Under the pieces are notes generated by a model. It ran no database searches, was not told the DNA's origin, and saw only the letters and a list, made by a program, of their open reading frames with translations. DNA of 64,000 nt from Pirellulales bacterium (lineage in GTDB: Bacteria > Planctomycetota > Planctomycetia > Pirellulales > PALSA-1355), in assembly GCA_022844125.1 (NCBI GenBank), contig JALHMI010000020.1, forward strand, positions 17,688-81,687, given 5' to 3'. Shown here in pieces: positions 17,272 to 27,700 of the stretch. How positions within the stretch are numbered: the stretch's first letter is position 1; each line of letters starts with the position of its first letter. The translations under genes and the position numbers were made by a program.

Positions 17272-17299
17272 TTGCGGGCTCGGGCGGGACTTTTATAAT
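17272..17299 (+). promoter_or_regulatory. Sigma-70-like promoter for suhB
   Basis: TTGCGG (17272-17277), 16-base spacer, perfect TATAAT (17294-17299). It lies 67 bases before the suhB start and is divergent from the small-RNA promoter. Confidence 0.6.
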
Positions 17300-17365
17300 C
17301 GCGTCGGGCCGGGCGGCTAAGTCGAACCGGTAGTCCCCCCAATCCCCCGTGCAGGATGCCATCCT

Positions 17366-18154
17366 TTGCCTGATTTTCTCGAGGTTTGTGAACAAGCTGC
17401 CCGCGAGGGGGGCGCCGTCCTGCAGAGTTGGGTGGGGCGATTCAAAGCCCGGGAGAAAGGGCCCCGGGACTTGGTGACCGAGGCCGATCTGGCCTCTCAA
17501 GAGGCTGTCCGGGCCAGGTTGCTGGGGGCTTTTCCCGACCATGACTTTGTCAGCGAAGAGGGTGAGCAGGAGGGTCGCCTCGATGGTCGCTACTGCTGGG
17601 TCGTCGATCCGCTGGACGGCACGCTCAACTACGTGCATCAAATTCCGCATTACGCGGTTTCGATCGCCCTACTCGAAAACGGAAAGCCAATCGTCGGCGT
17701 CATTTATGACCCCGTCAGCGATGAGTGCTTCCGCACTCGCCGGGGTGAGGGAGCCTGGCTCAATTCCTCCCGCATCACGACCAGCGGTGTGGCCACGTTA
17801 TCCGAGGCGGTGATTGCCGCCAGCTTTGCCGCCAGGGTCCAGTTTCCCGCCCGGGAGATTGACCAATTCGTGGCCGCCGTGCAGCAGAGTCAGGGGGTAC
17901 GACGGACCGGCTCCGCGGCCTTAAACCTGTGTTATGTCGCGTCAGGACGCTTTGATGCGTTCTGGGCGCTAAGCACGAAGGCCTGGGACGTCGCGGCGGG
18001 CGTGCTGCTGGTCGAGGAGGCTGGCGGGGCTGTCAGCGGTCCGACCGGGACGGCATTTTCGCTCGAGGAGCCCCATCCCGTGGCATGCGCCAGCCAGCCG
18101 CTGCTCGATGCCTTTTGCGCAATGTTGAATTCGGCCGCAGAACTGCAGCACTAG
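17366..18154 (+). CDS. suhB: Inositol-1-monophosphatase family protein
   Basis: 262 residues, the normal length. Metal-site motifs are complete: VTEADLASQE, the SEEGE loop, WVVDPLDGTLNYVH (DPxDGTxN) and AWDVAAGVLLVEEAGG. It hydrolyses inositol monophosphate or related phosphates (Mg dependent, cytoplasmic); SuhB also has an rRNA/antitermination role in some bacteria. The start is TTG: the only nearby ATG (17356) is in another frame and terminates after five codons, overlapping the TTG start, so it could act as a tiny upstream ORF. The promoter at 17272-17299 fits this gene. Confidence 0.9.
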   Translation: MPDFLEVCEQAAREGGAVLQSWVGRFKAREKGPRDLVTEADLASQEAVRARLLGAFPDHDFVSEEGEQEGRLDGRYCWVVDPLDGTLNYVHQIPHYAVSIALLENGKPIVGVIYDPVSDECFRTRRGEGAWLNSSRITTSGVATLSEAVIAASFAARVQFPAREIDQFVAAVQQSQGVRRTGSAALNLCYVASGRFDAFWALSTKAWDVAAGVLLVEEAGGAVSGPTGTAFSLEEPHPVACASQPLLDAFCAMLNSAAELQH

Positions 18155-18376
18155 GGGAGCCCCTAAGTGACCAGCTGTTAACGACTTGGTTGAGGTGCCA
18201 CGAAACCGGGCCGCAACCGGGCTGCGACGCAGATTATCAAGCAACTCCAGAGGGCAATAGTTTTGGTCCCTCGGGCGAATCCAATTAGACTGGAGGTTGC
18301 ATCCTCGCATCTCCCTTCTTGCGCAATCGGCCAAAGCGCATTCGCCGCGCGGTCGACGCTCCAGAGACTATTCGCC

Positions 18377-21300
18377 ATGCGTCACCCTCTCCGCCGACCA
18401 TTGGATCTGTTGCTGGCGGTCTGGTTGTATGGCTGTTTGCTATTGGGACCAACTTCACTGGCCCAGGAGCTGGACAAACCAGCGCCGGCTGCACCGGCCG
18501 ACTTGTCGGCCGCTGATCAAGACCATGCGCCCGCGCCGGCCATGGTTCCGGCGCCGCTACCGTTTGAAGTGATGCCGCAGATCTTTCATGTTCGCGATCG
18601 TGACGGCAAGCTGCAGGCGGTGCCCGGAATGAGCTACGAGGAGCTGATGCGACTGTGGAAGCAGCAGCATCAACTGGCGGTCGCCGAAGAGAAGCCGCCC
18701 TACACGCTCGAAAGTCTGGAACTGAGTGGGATCGCAGCCGGCACGAGCGCAGAGCTGATCGCGCGCTTCAAGATCATCGTGCACGACGAGGGCTGGGTCG
18801 GCATTCCGCTTAAGTTGGGGGAAGCCGTGCCGCGCGAAGTCGGCACTTACGAAGGGCCGGGCGAGCACGTCCTGGAGCGCGCGCCTAATGGCGAAGGGTT
18901 GATCGCCTGGATCCGCGGTAAATCCGACGAGAAGCATGAGCTCTCGCTGAAGCTGGTCGTGAACGTCGCACAGGTCGGTCCGCAATCGCGAATGAAGTTG
19001 ACGGTCCCGCCAGCGGCCGTCTCCCAATTGCAACTTCAGGTTCCGCTTGCCCGGGCCGTGGCTCGCTCCAGCGAAGGCAGCACACTGGATTCCGTCCGAC
19101 CGCTGGCAGGCGGAAAGACGGAGATCAAAGCTCTCGGTTTGACGGGCGAGTTCGAGCTCTCCTGGCATCCTGCTGAAACCAAGGTGGCGGGACTGCCCGC
19201 AATTCTGGAAGCCAGCAGCCAACAGCTGATCCGGATCAACGGGCGCAGCGCAAACACCTATGCGAAACTGACGGTCAGAAGCCTGGGCAGTGAGTTCGAT
19301 CACTTTCAGGTGCGGCTGCCTCCCGGGGCGGACTACATCGGCACACCCGAGAACGGCGTGAGCCTGGTGGCGGTGGATGCATCGGCGCCGGGGGGAAAGC
19401 TGTACGACGTGCGGCTAGCCGAAAAAACCGCCGGTCCGGTCGAGGTGCCACTGGTAACCGAACGGGTGCACGACGCCGCGCAGGACGACAGTTCGTTGGA
19501 ACTGGCGGGTTTCGAAGTGATTGGCGCCGTGCGGCAATGGGGCACGATTGCCGTGCAGGTCGAAGGCAACTGGCAGGTTGTCTGGGGAGAATCGAATCAC
19601 GTGCGGAGCGTCGACGATGTCGCGGCCGAGCGCGGCGACGAGCTAGCCGCCGGGTTCGAGTATTTCGTGCAGCCCTATTCGCTCGCCGCCCGAGTGATTC
19701 CGCAGAAAACACGGATCCGCGTCGAGCCTCAGTATACGCTGCTGGTGGGCAGCGACGACGTACGATTGGAAGCTCGGCTGAAGTACACCATTCGCGGAGC
19801 GAAAGTCCGCACGCTGACGCTCGACGCGGCGGGTTGGGAGTTTGACGCCATCGAGCCCGCCAATCTGGTGAACGTCGATGCGGCGCTGGCGGCGGCCGAT
19901 CGCCAACTCACCATCCCGCTCCTGGAAGCGACCAGCGGCGAGGTGGAACTCAAGCTCACCGCCCGGCGGCGGGTGGACTCGGCGCAGCAGGAACTTCGCA
20001 TCGAACTTCCCCGACCCCAGGGCGACACGTTGCCCGCGGACGTCGCGATCGTGAGCGATGATCCGATCGAGCTCTTGCCCCGACTTGATCAATGCGTCGG
20101 GCTGACACCGCAGGCGGGGCGAGCGGAACTACCGCTGCCGGTTCGTCAGCAGGAACCGCTGTTCTATCGCACCAGTGGTGAGAACTCGCTCTTCGTGGCT
20201 GACCGCAGAGTTCACGCTCAGGCGATTGCCACGGCGATGAGCACACGACTTGAAGTTCGCGAAGATGAAACCAGAGTCGACCAGATTTTCGTATTTCAAG
20301 TTGCCTATCAGCCGGCCGAGCATCTGACCCTCATCGTGCCGCAGGGGCTGTCTCCGCAGCGCGTCTCCGTGGTACATGAAGGCGTACGCATCACACCGAC
20401 GCCACTGCGCGACGGGACGATGGCCGACGGGTCCGCGACGCCCGTGCGCATCAAATTGCCATCGCCAGTCATTGGCCGCTGTGAATTGCGAACCAGCTAC
20501 GCGCGTTCGCACGCCAAGCCGCCGACGAAAGCGAGCGCCTTGGTGACGGTGCCGCTTGTCGTTCCGGGCGAAGGCCAACTTTCCGACAATCAGGTGCAGA
20601 TTCTCGCCGCCGAGGGTCTGACCGCCAGCTATCCGCAAGGGCCCTGGAGCCGTGAAGGACGCGGGGGAGATTCCGAAAACAACCCGGGACTCATCCTGGC
20701 GGCTTCACGGGCAATCGGTGAAATCACCCTCGCGATCAGTTCCGAACAGGAACAGGCGGAAGCAGCCACCACGATCGAGCGTGCACTGCTGGAGACCGAT
20801 CTGACCTCGAACATTCGCCTCGATCGGGCCATCTTTCGCATCGCCACGACGCGCCGTCGCATCGAGATCGTGTTGCCTGAACAGGCCGACCGGGGATCGC
20901 TTGCGCTGTCCGTCAACGGTGTGCTTGTGGCACCCGAGGGACAGCGGCAACGCACGATCACGGTTCCGCTGGATTCCGCCGCTGGCGAACACTTGATCGA
21001 GTTGCGCTACCGTTTTAGCGGTCGCGATCCGCAGGGATCGCAGCAGTTCGCCAGCCCTGAAATTCCAGCCGCTCGATGGGTGCAGCAGGTTTACTGGCAG
21101 GTCGTGTTGCCTCCCACCGAGCACCTGCTCTTCGGGCCTCAGGGCTATACCAGCGAGCAGCAATGGGTCTGGTCCAACGGCCTGTACTCTCGCCAGGCGA
21201 CACTGGGGCCCGCGGACCTCCAGCGCTGGATCAGTGAGCAGAGTGCGCTGGCCGGCCCCGCAGCCTTGCCGCTGCGTGCGGGCGGCGAAGCAGGAAATCG

Positions 21301-21736
21301 TTACCTGTTCAGCACCTCTGGTCGCATTTTTCCTCTGGAATTGGTTTCCATCAGCCGCTCGCGGCTGGTGCTGCTGGCGTCTCTACCATTGCTCGCTGTG
21401 GGATTAGGCCTGATCTACATTCCCTGGATGCGACATCCGGCCGTGTTGTTGATCGTGGCGCTCCTTGTTGCCGGGATCGCATTTGTCGAGCCGCACCTTT
21501 CCATCCTGCTAGCACAGGCGGCCGTTGTTGGTGTGTTGCTGGTCATCGTCGCCTGGCTGCTCGCTCGATTGTCGCCCCCGCCCCAGACCGCGACCTCAGC
21601 CCCTTCACGCGGCAGTTCGTACGCCGCTCTTGAGCGCAGTGTGACCGAGCTCTACCACCGCTCGCCATCCAAGAGCCATCCGCCCTCAACGGCCACGAAC
21701 CCCCTGATTCCTGCCGGCCCGGAAGTAAATCCATGA
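18377..21736 (+). CDS. Large exported/membrane-anchored protein, unit 1 of a giant-protein pair
   Basis: 1,119 residues from the ATG at 18377; an upstream in-frame GTG would precede an unlikely N-terminus. Residues about 8-30 form a signal peptide (LLLAVWLYGCLLLG, then SLAQE). A Pro/Ala linker and a short helical segment (SYEELMRLWKQQHQL) are followed by some 900 residues of alternating beta strands with no known catalytic motif. Three hydrophobic helices lie at about residues 998-1018, 1023-1041 and 1044-1064, then a 50-residue cytoplasmic tail. This suggests a large extracytoplasmic beta-domain stack anchored near its C-terminus. Its stop overlaps the next start by 4 bases (ATGA). Family unknown to me; seemingly planctomycete-specific. 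Confidence 0.85.
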   Translation: MRHPLRRPLDLLLAVWLYGCLLLGPTSLAQELDKPAPAAPADLSAADQDHAPAPAMVPAPLPFEVMPQIFHVRDRDGKLQAVPGMSYEELMRLWKQQHQLAVAEEKPPYTLESLELSGIAAGTSAELIARFKIIVHDEGWVGIPLKLGEAVPREVGTYEGPGEHVLERAPNGEGLIAWIRGKSDEKHELSLKLVVNVAQVGPQSRMKLTVPPAAVSQLQLQVPLARAVARSSEGSTLDSVRPLAGGKTEIKALGLTGEFELSWHPAETKVAGLPAILEASSQQLIRINGRSANTYAKLTVRSLGSEFDHFQVRLPPGADYIGTPENGVSLVAVDASAPGGKLYDVRLAEKTAGPVEVPLVTERVHDAAQDDSSLELAGFEVIGAVRQWGTIAVQVEGNWQVVWGESNHVRSVDDVAAERGDELAAGFEYFVQPYSLAARVIPQKTRIRVEPQYTLLVGSDDVRLEARLKYTIRGAKVRTLTLDAAGWEFDAIEPANLVNVDAALAAADRQLTIPLLEATSGEVELKLTARRRVDSAQQELRIELPRPQGDTLPADVAIVSDDPIELLPRLDQCVGLTPQAGRAELPLPVRQQEPLFYRTSGENSLFVADRRVHAQAIATAMSTRLEVREDETRVDQIFVFQVAYQPAEHLTLIVPQGLSPQRVSVVHEGVRITPTPLRDGTMADGSATPVRIKLPSPVIGRCELRTSYARSHAKPPTKASALVTVPLVVPGEGQLSDNQVQILAAEGLTASYPQGPWSREGRGGDSENNPGLILAASRAIGEITLAISSEQEQAEAATTIERALLETDLTSNIRLDRAIFRIATTRRRIEIVLPEQADRGSLALSVNGVLVAPEGQRQRTITVPLDSAAGEHLIELRYRFSGRDPQGSQQFASPEIPAARWVQQVYWQVVLPPTEHLLFGPQGYTSEQQWVWSNGLYSRQATLGPADLQRWISEQSALAGPAALPLRAGGEAGNRYLFSTSGRIFPLELVSISRSRLVLLASLPLLAVGLGLIYIPWMRHPAVLLIVALLVAGIAFVEPHLSILLAQAAVVGVLLVIVAWLLARLSPPPQTATSAPSRGSSYAALERSVTELYHRSPSKSHPPSTATNPLIPAGPEVNP

Positions 21737-24700
21737 GCCGGATCGGTGCAACTCTTGCGTTGTGTCTGCTCTTGCAGGGAGCGAGCCAGGCGATGGCCGA
21801 AGTGCCTGGTTCGGCCGCTGACTCGCCGGAGCCTCTGCCGACCTTTCACCGCCTGTTTCTGCCTGATAGTGAAATCGAACGTCGCGACTGGAAACATCGA
21901 TACTTGCCGGTAGACGCGGCCGAGTTCGAGCGCGATCTGAAGGTGGTGGCCGATCATCACCGGGGCGCGCCTTCCGCGGATAAGCCACGCCTGGTAAAGG
22001 CGACGTACTTTGCACAACTGATCGGTGAAGACCTGTTGGTGGGCACCGCTCAACTCACCGTGGCCGGCGACCTGAAACTGCCGACGATGTTGCCCCTTGG
22101 GGTCTGCAGCCTCGCGATCGAATCGGCACATTGGCCCGGAGCGGACCAGCCGGCCACGCTCGCCTTGGACGCGTCGGGAAAACTACAGTTGCTGGTTGAG
22201 GACAAACGCCTCGATTTGCGGTGGTCTCAACGGGGGCAGCGCACCGCGTCTGGCGCCGTGCAGTTCGAGTTGAAGTTGCCTCCCAGCCTGGTGGGGAACT
22301 TGGAACTGACGGTCCCGGTGGGAGCCGAGATCGTTGCCGAGGGGGGCATCGTGACGCGCCAGGTCGAGCCGTCGGGAGAGAATTCCCCAAGTGCGGCTCG
22401 TTGGGGCATCGAACTTGGCGGCACGGGGGCGCTCCGTTTGCGCGTGGTTCCCAAGGAGTCCGCCGGCCAGCGACGCCCGCTCACGCTGCTCCGGCAGTCC
22501 ACAACCTATGAGTTCTCCGCACGCGGCATCAACGTGGCCACGCAGTTGCGGCTCGATGTGCATGGAGAACCGCTGGAGCGGCTTAAAATCGACCTCGATC
22601 CGACCTTGCACTTGATCTCGGCAAAGACCGGCGATCTGCCCATTCCTTGGTCGAGCGCTACGGACGTCGACTCCGGCGAAACACACGTAATCTTGGAGTT
22701 TCAGGAGCCTCTTTCAGGTACTGGCCGCGTGATTCAATTGGCCAGCGTCTCGCCGCTCGTTACGGGCGAAAGTGCTCCCTTGCCACGGGTGCTTCCCCGT
22801 CAGGTGGCCTGGCAGGAAGGCACTGCCAATCTGCTGGTTCCGGCGGCGCTCGTGCTCGAGCGTCTCAAAACCAGCGGTTGTCGCCAATCGCGTGTCACGA
22901 CGCTCCCGGCGCCCCTCACAGGTGAATCGATCGAGATTCAGTTCTATGAATCCGAAGGACGCATCGAGACACGCGTTGCCGAGCCCCAGCAGAGGTTAAG
23001 TCTGCGCTGCGCACATCAGGTCGAGATCGCGCCAGACTCAATCAGCACATCGTCCGTGTTCGACCTGGGCAGCGATCACCGGTCCGCGAAAGTCCTGGAG
23101 TTGCGGCCGCGTGCGGGGTGGATCGTCGACTCGGTGCAAAGCGTGAAGGGAACCGAGAACCTGACGTGGGACATCGAAGAGAAAGACTCCAGAAGTATCC
23201 TGCGTATTCATCCAGCAGCGGCGCAGCGAATTATCGTCCGCGCGCATGCTCCCTTAGGTGACGAGCGACCGCTTCCGGCTGCCGCGGTGCGGGCGTTCGA
23301 CCCGGATTCCTTCAACGTCGCTTCAGAGATCCTCAGTGTGCAAGGAACCGGCGGACTCGAAGTGCGTTGGCAGAGTGAGTTCTTGCATGGCCGTGCCCCG
23401 AATGCTCTAAGTGCTGAAGAATTGCAGCTATTCGTGCAGGCCCCCGCGCAAACCGTGGTGCTCGTGGACGATCGCGTGGACGACGCCCGTCTTTCGATTG
23501 AACAACAACGACCCGAGTTTACCGCCGATCTGCACGTTGACGTGGCGGTTCAAGGGCCAACCTTGACCGAGACGTTGACGATTCTCTGTACGCCGGCGGC
23601 GTCACGTGTCGACCGCTTGCTGGTGCACCTCTCTGAGAAGCACGACGAGAACGTCAAATGGAGCCTGGCAGGCGGCAATTCGGGGGACTTTTCCGCGCGC
23701 CGGCTTTCCGCAGGGGAACAAACGAAATTGGGACTTCCCAATGGCGAAGTGTGGGAACTGCTGCTCAAGCTGACGCGACTCGGCACGTTCGAAGTCCGTG
23801 GGCAACGCCGAGTGCCTTTCACCGCGGAATCTCCCGTCAGCTTGGCCTGCGTACCTGGCGCCGCCAATCAGCATGGCACCGTCGCAATTCGGGCGCTCGG
23901 TGAAACAGGGCTAGCGATACAAAATCGCAGCCTGACGTCCGTTCCCGCGGAGGCACTCGATGACGAGAACTATCAGACGGCGCGAGCTGCCTTTCACTAT
24001 CCACCGGCGGCGGACGATTTTGCCTCTCAGCCTGCCCTGGTACTTGTGCCTGGCGCGCCACTGCAGGCCTCGACTGGCGCCTGGATCTGGTCTTTGAAAC
24101 TGGTTTCGCGTTTTGATTCCGAAGCGCGGATGTCGCACCAGGCTGTGGCCGAAATTCAAACAGCCGGTCGTCGACACGTCGAACTCAAGTTGCCCCTTGA
24201 GGCTTCGTTGAATGGCGTCTGGCTTGACGATCTGCCCGTCGCCCAAGTCGAATTCGGCAAGCTCAGTGCGCCGCTGAAGATCCAACTTCCGCCGGGCAAA
24301 AGCCGGGGGAAATTGGCAATTCACTATTCGACCTCCGCCGAGTTGCCGGTGCTCGCAAGGAAGTTCGCACCCCCATTTCCGACTCTGGACGCACCGGTCG
24401 TGCACCGTTGCTGGCAGCTTTGGTTGCCGCCCGGGCACGTGGTCGGCGATGCAACGGGCTGGATGTCGCCAACGCAATTGGTACCGCTCACATGGTCCGA
24501 GCGGTTGTTCGGGATTCTGGGCCGTAGTGCCGGCCAGAATCTCTTCAATCCGCTGGTTGCGTCCGACTGGCGCGATAACTTCGCGAGCGGCGCCGACGTC
24601 GGCCTGGCACGCGATCGTGCTCTTCAGTTCCTCGCGACTGTCGGTGACTTACTGACTGAATACCGCGACGCTGAGGAACTGGCCTGGGGACAACTGCTGG

Positions 24701-27700
24701 CATCCGTCGGGGAACGACAAGGGATGGCCGGTGCTCAGATCCTCGTTGATTCAGAGGCTCTTGCGGCTGCGGGCATCGGTCCGCTAACCAGGATGCCCGT
24801 CCTGCATGACGACACCGAGACCGATCGGGCAAGTTTGCTGCTCAAAAATGCCGGCCTGGTCATCCTTGTCACGCCAGAGCAGGCATTGCTTACCAGCTCT
24901 GCGACGGCGGCCGGTTTTGATCCGCGACGCTTCACAACTCTCGGTACGATGCCGGCCGCGGTTGCACGCGGCGCCCTCAGCGGTCAACTGCGCAGCATTT
25001 CGGGCCAAGAGGGGACGGTCTTATCGGTCGCTTCATGGCTGGCGAACTCGGATCCGACGCTGGTCGGGGGCGAGGGACCGCTCTTGAGCTCGGCTCACCC
25101 TGTCGGATGGCGACGCTACGACTTGCAATGTCACGAGAATCGTCTGGGCGATGTTCGAATCGTCCACTCTTCGCGAATGCAGTCGCTCGCCTGGGCGATT
25201 TTTCTGGGGGCCGCTGGCCTGTGCCTGTGGCGACCGGTGCTGCCCGGCAGCCTCCTCATCATCCTAGCCAGCCTCCTGGTCGCCGTCGCGCTGGTTGTTC
25301 CAGCCAGTTTCACGCCACTGGCTGCCGCTTCGCTACTCGGGGTGTTGATCGGCCTTCTCGCCCGGATGACCGCAATCTCGCATCCTGGCCAACCGGATCC
25401 GAGTGACGCAGCATCTCGAGGTTCGCAGAGCAAGTACGTTCAGCCAGTCGTGAGCGCCCTGATCCTGGCTGCGATTGTTAACGGCGCGGCCGCGCTCGAC
25501 GCTGCCGAACCGAACGGTGCGCCCAGCTCGACACCCGAAGCAGAGCCGCTCTACACCGTGCTGTTTCCCATCGACGAAGAGCGTCAACCGACAGGCTCCA
25601 AGGTGTTCGTTCCGGAACCTCTCTACGAAAAACTGCTGAAGGAGGCGGCCGCCGCGAGCGGTCGCCCACAAGGCTGGCTGATCTCACGCGCCGAGTACGA
25701 GGGGAGTGTTTCACGAGATGGCGCGTCCGCGGGAAATGCGATCACGGCCTTCAAGGCGCGATTCGATATCAACGTGTTCCAATCCAACGCGCCAGTGCGA
25801 CTACCATTCGCCCACGATGGCTGGCAGCAGGCCGTGGGTTCGGCCCGACTCGACGGTAAATCGCTCACCCTAAATTGGCAGGATGAAGATGGCGTGCTCG
25901 TGGGACCACTCTCTGTCGGACGCCATGTGCTCGAAGTCGACCTGCGGCCGACTTTAGTCGGCGATACACGTTCGACGGGCGTAGATCTGCCTATTCCTCG
26001 TGTCGCCCAGGCGATTCTGCGGCTAAGCGGCGCTGTGGATCTCGAAAACATCAAAATCATCTCCGCCCGGGGACGTGTGACGCTGGATGCCCAGCGCGAT
26101 TCACTGGTCGCGCAGCTGGGAGCAGCCGACCGGTTGGCGATCCGCTGGCCCACGGCGCAGTCCAACTCGAACCCGGCTGCGGTCGCGAATCTTCAAGTCG
26201 ATGAACTCGTTTGGGTCCGCGTGCGGCCCGGGACCACGGTACTGGACGCCCGTCTGAAGTTTCAGATCAATTCGGGCGAATTGCGCACGGTGCGACTTGC
26301 CACGGATCCGAGGTTGAGGTTGCTGACTTCCCCGGTGAACGGCTCATTGCTGGCTGCCGTCCGTACGTTTCCGGGCAGTCCTCAAATCATCGAGTTGGAT
26401 CTGATACAACCCGCTCGCGATTCGGTCACGCTCGATGTCTCGTTCCTCGTCGCCGACGCGTCGGGGGTGGGCAATCTGCGATTGCCGCAGTTGGAGTCGA
26501 TCGATGCCAAGCCTTTACGGCGTTGGTTGGGAGTTTCGGTTGACCCCGCTTTGCAATATCGCATACAAGCGGGTGAGGACTCTCCCAGCGTCGATATCGC
26601 CAAGTTTCTCGAAAGTTGGGGAATCGGCGATGCAAAGCCTCTTGCCGCGTTCGCCATCTCACGCGGTGAACCGATCTGGTTCTTGGCAACCCAGCCGGCG
26701 GAACCCAAAGTTTCCGTGCAGCAGAAGACCGTCCTCAGCGTGGGCCGACGTTTCGCTCAAGTTCGCATTGAGTCCTCGCTCGACATAACCGCCGGAGTCC
26801 TGGCGCAGCTCACGATGGCGTCTCATCCTGACTTCCAACCGGATCGAATCTCGATGCTTGATCAAGACGTCGAACGCGTCGCGCGGTGGTCGGTGAGCGA
26901 CGAAGGAGAACTCAATATTTTTCTGACCACTCCGATCGCAGGGCGACAACAATTGGTCGTCACCGGCCGCTGGCCGTTGCCGGCAAGCGCCGGCTTCGAA
27001 GCGCCCCGCTGGAGCCTGCAATCGGCAACGGTCAACCGAGGTCAATGGGAGTTCTATCGCCAGAATGAAGTCCTATTGACGATCAGCCCACCGGCTGAAG
27101 CGCGTCCGCCTGAACTTCCCTCGGAGCCTCTCCGTAGTGGCTTGGGCTCGCTGGCTGCCGTGTTTCAAGCAGACACGGGCGATTTAGCCTTTGGCTTGCA
27201 AGTGGCGGAGAATGATCCGCGTGTGAACGGAGCGACCGTCACGTCCGTGCGTCGCGAGGGCGATCGTTTCCTGGCGAACATCGACTATCAGGTCGAAGTC
27301 GCGGAGGGGATTCTTGATTCGCTACAGTTCGAGATCCCCGCCCAACTCGTCGGACCCTTTCGAACCGAACCGGCTGCAATAGTCACGTTAGGTACCGCGG
27401 CCGCAACTCAGCGGCGAGTTCTGACTCTGACTCCAACCACGCCACTGACCGGCAAACACGCATTTCGGATCCAAGGCCGGATTGCGCCCTCGCCAGGTGA
27501 TCGACTAAGAGTGCCGGACGTGCAACCGCTGGCGGTCGAGTCGCTAGATCGCTTCGTGCTGCTGCCCAAACAGCTCGATTCTCAGCCCGTCTCTTGGGAG
27601 ACGTCGCGCTTGACCGCGGCCAAGTTACCGGCGGAACTGTTGCCCCGCGGCTGGAATCCGGAGGCCGTTTCCAGCTACAAGGTACACGATGACGGCTTTC

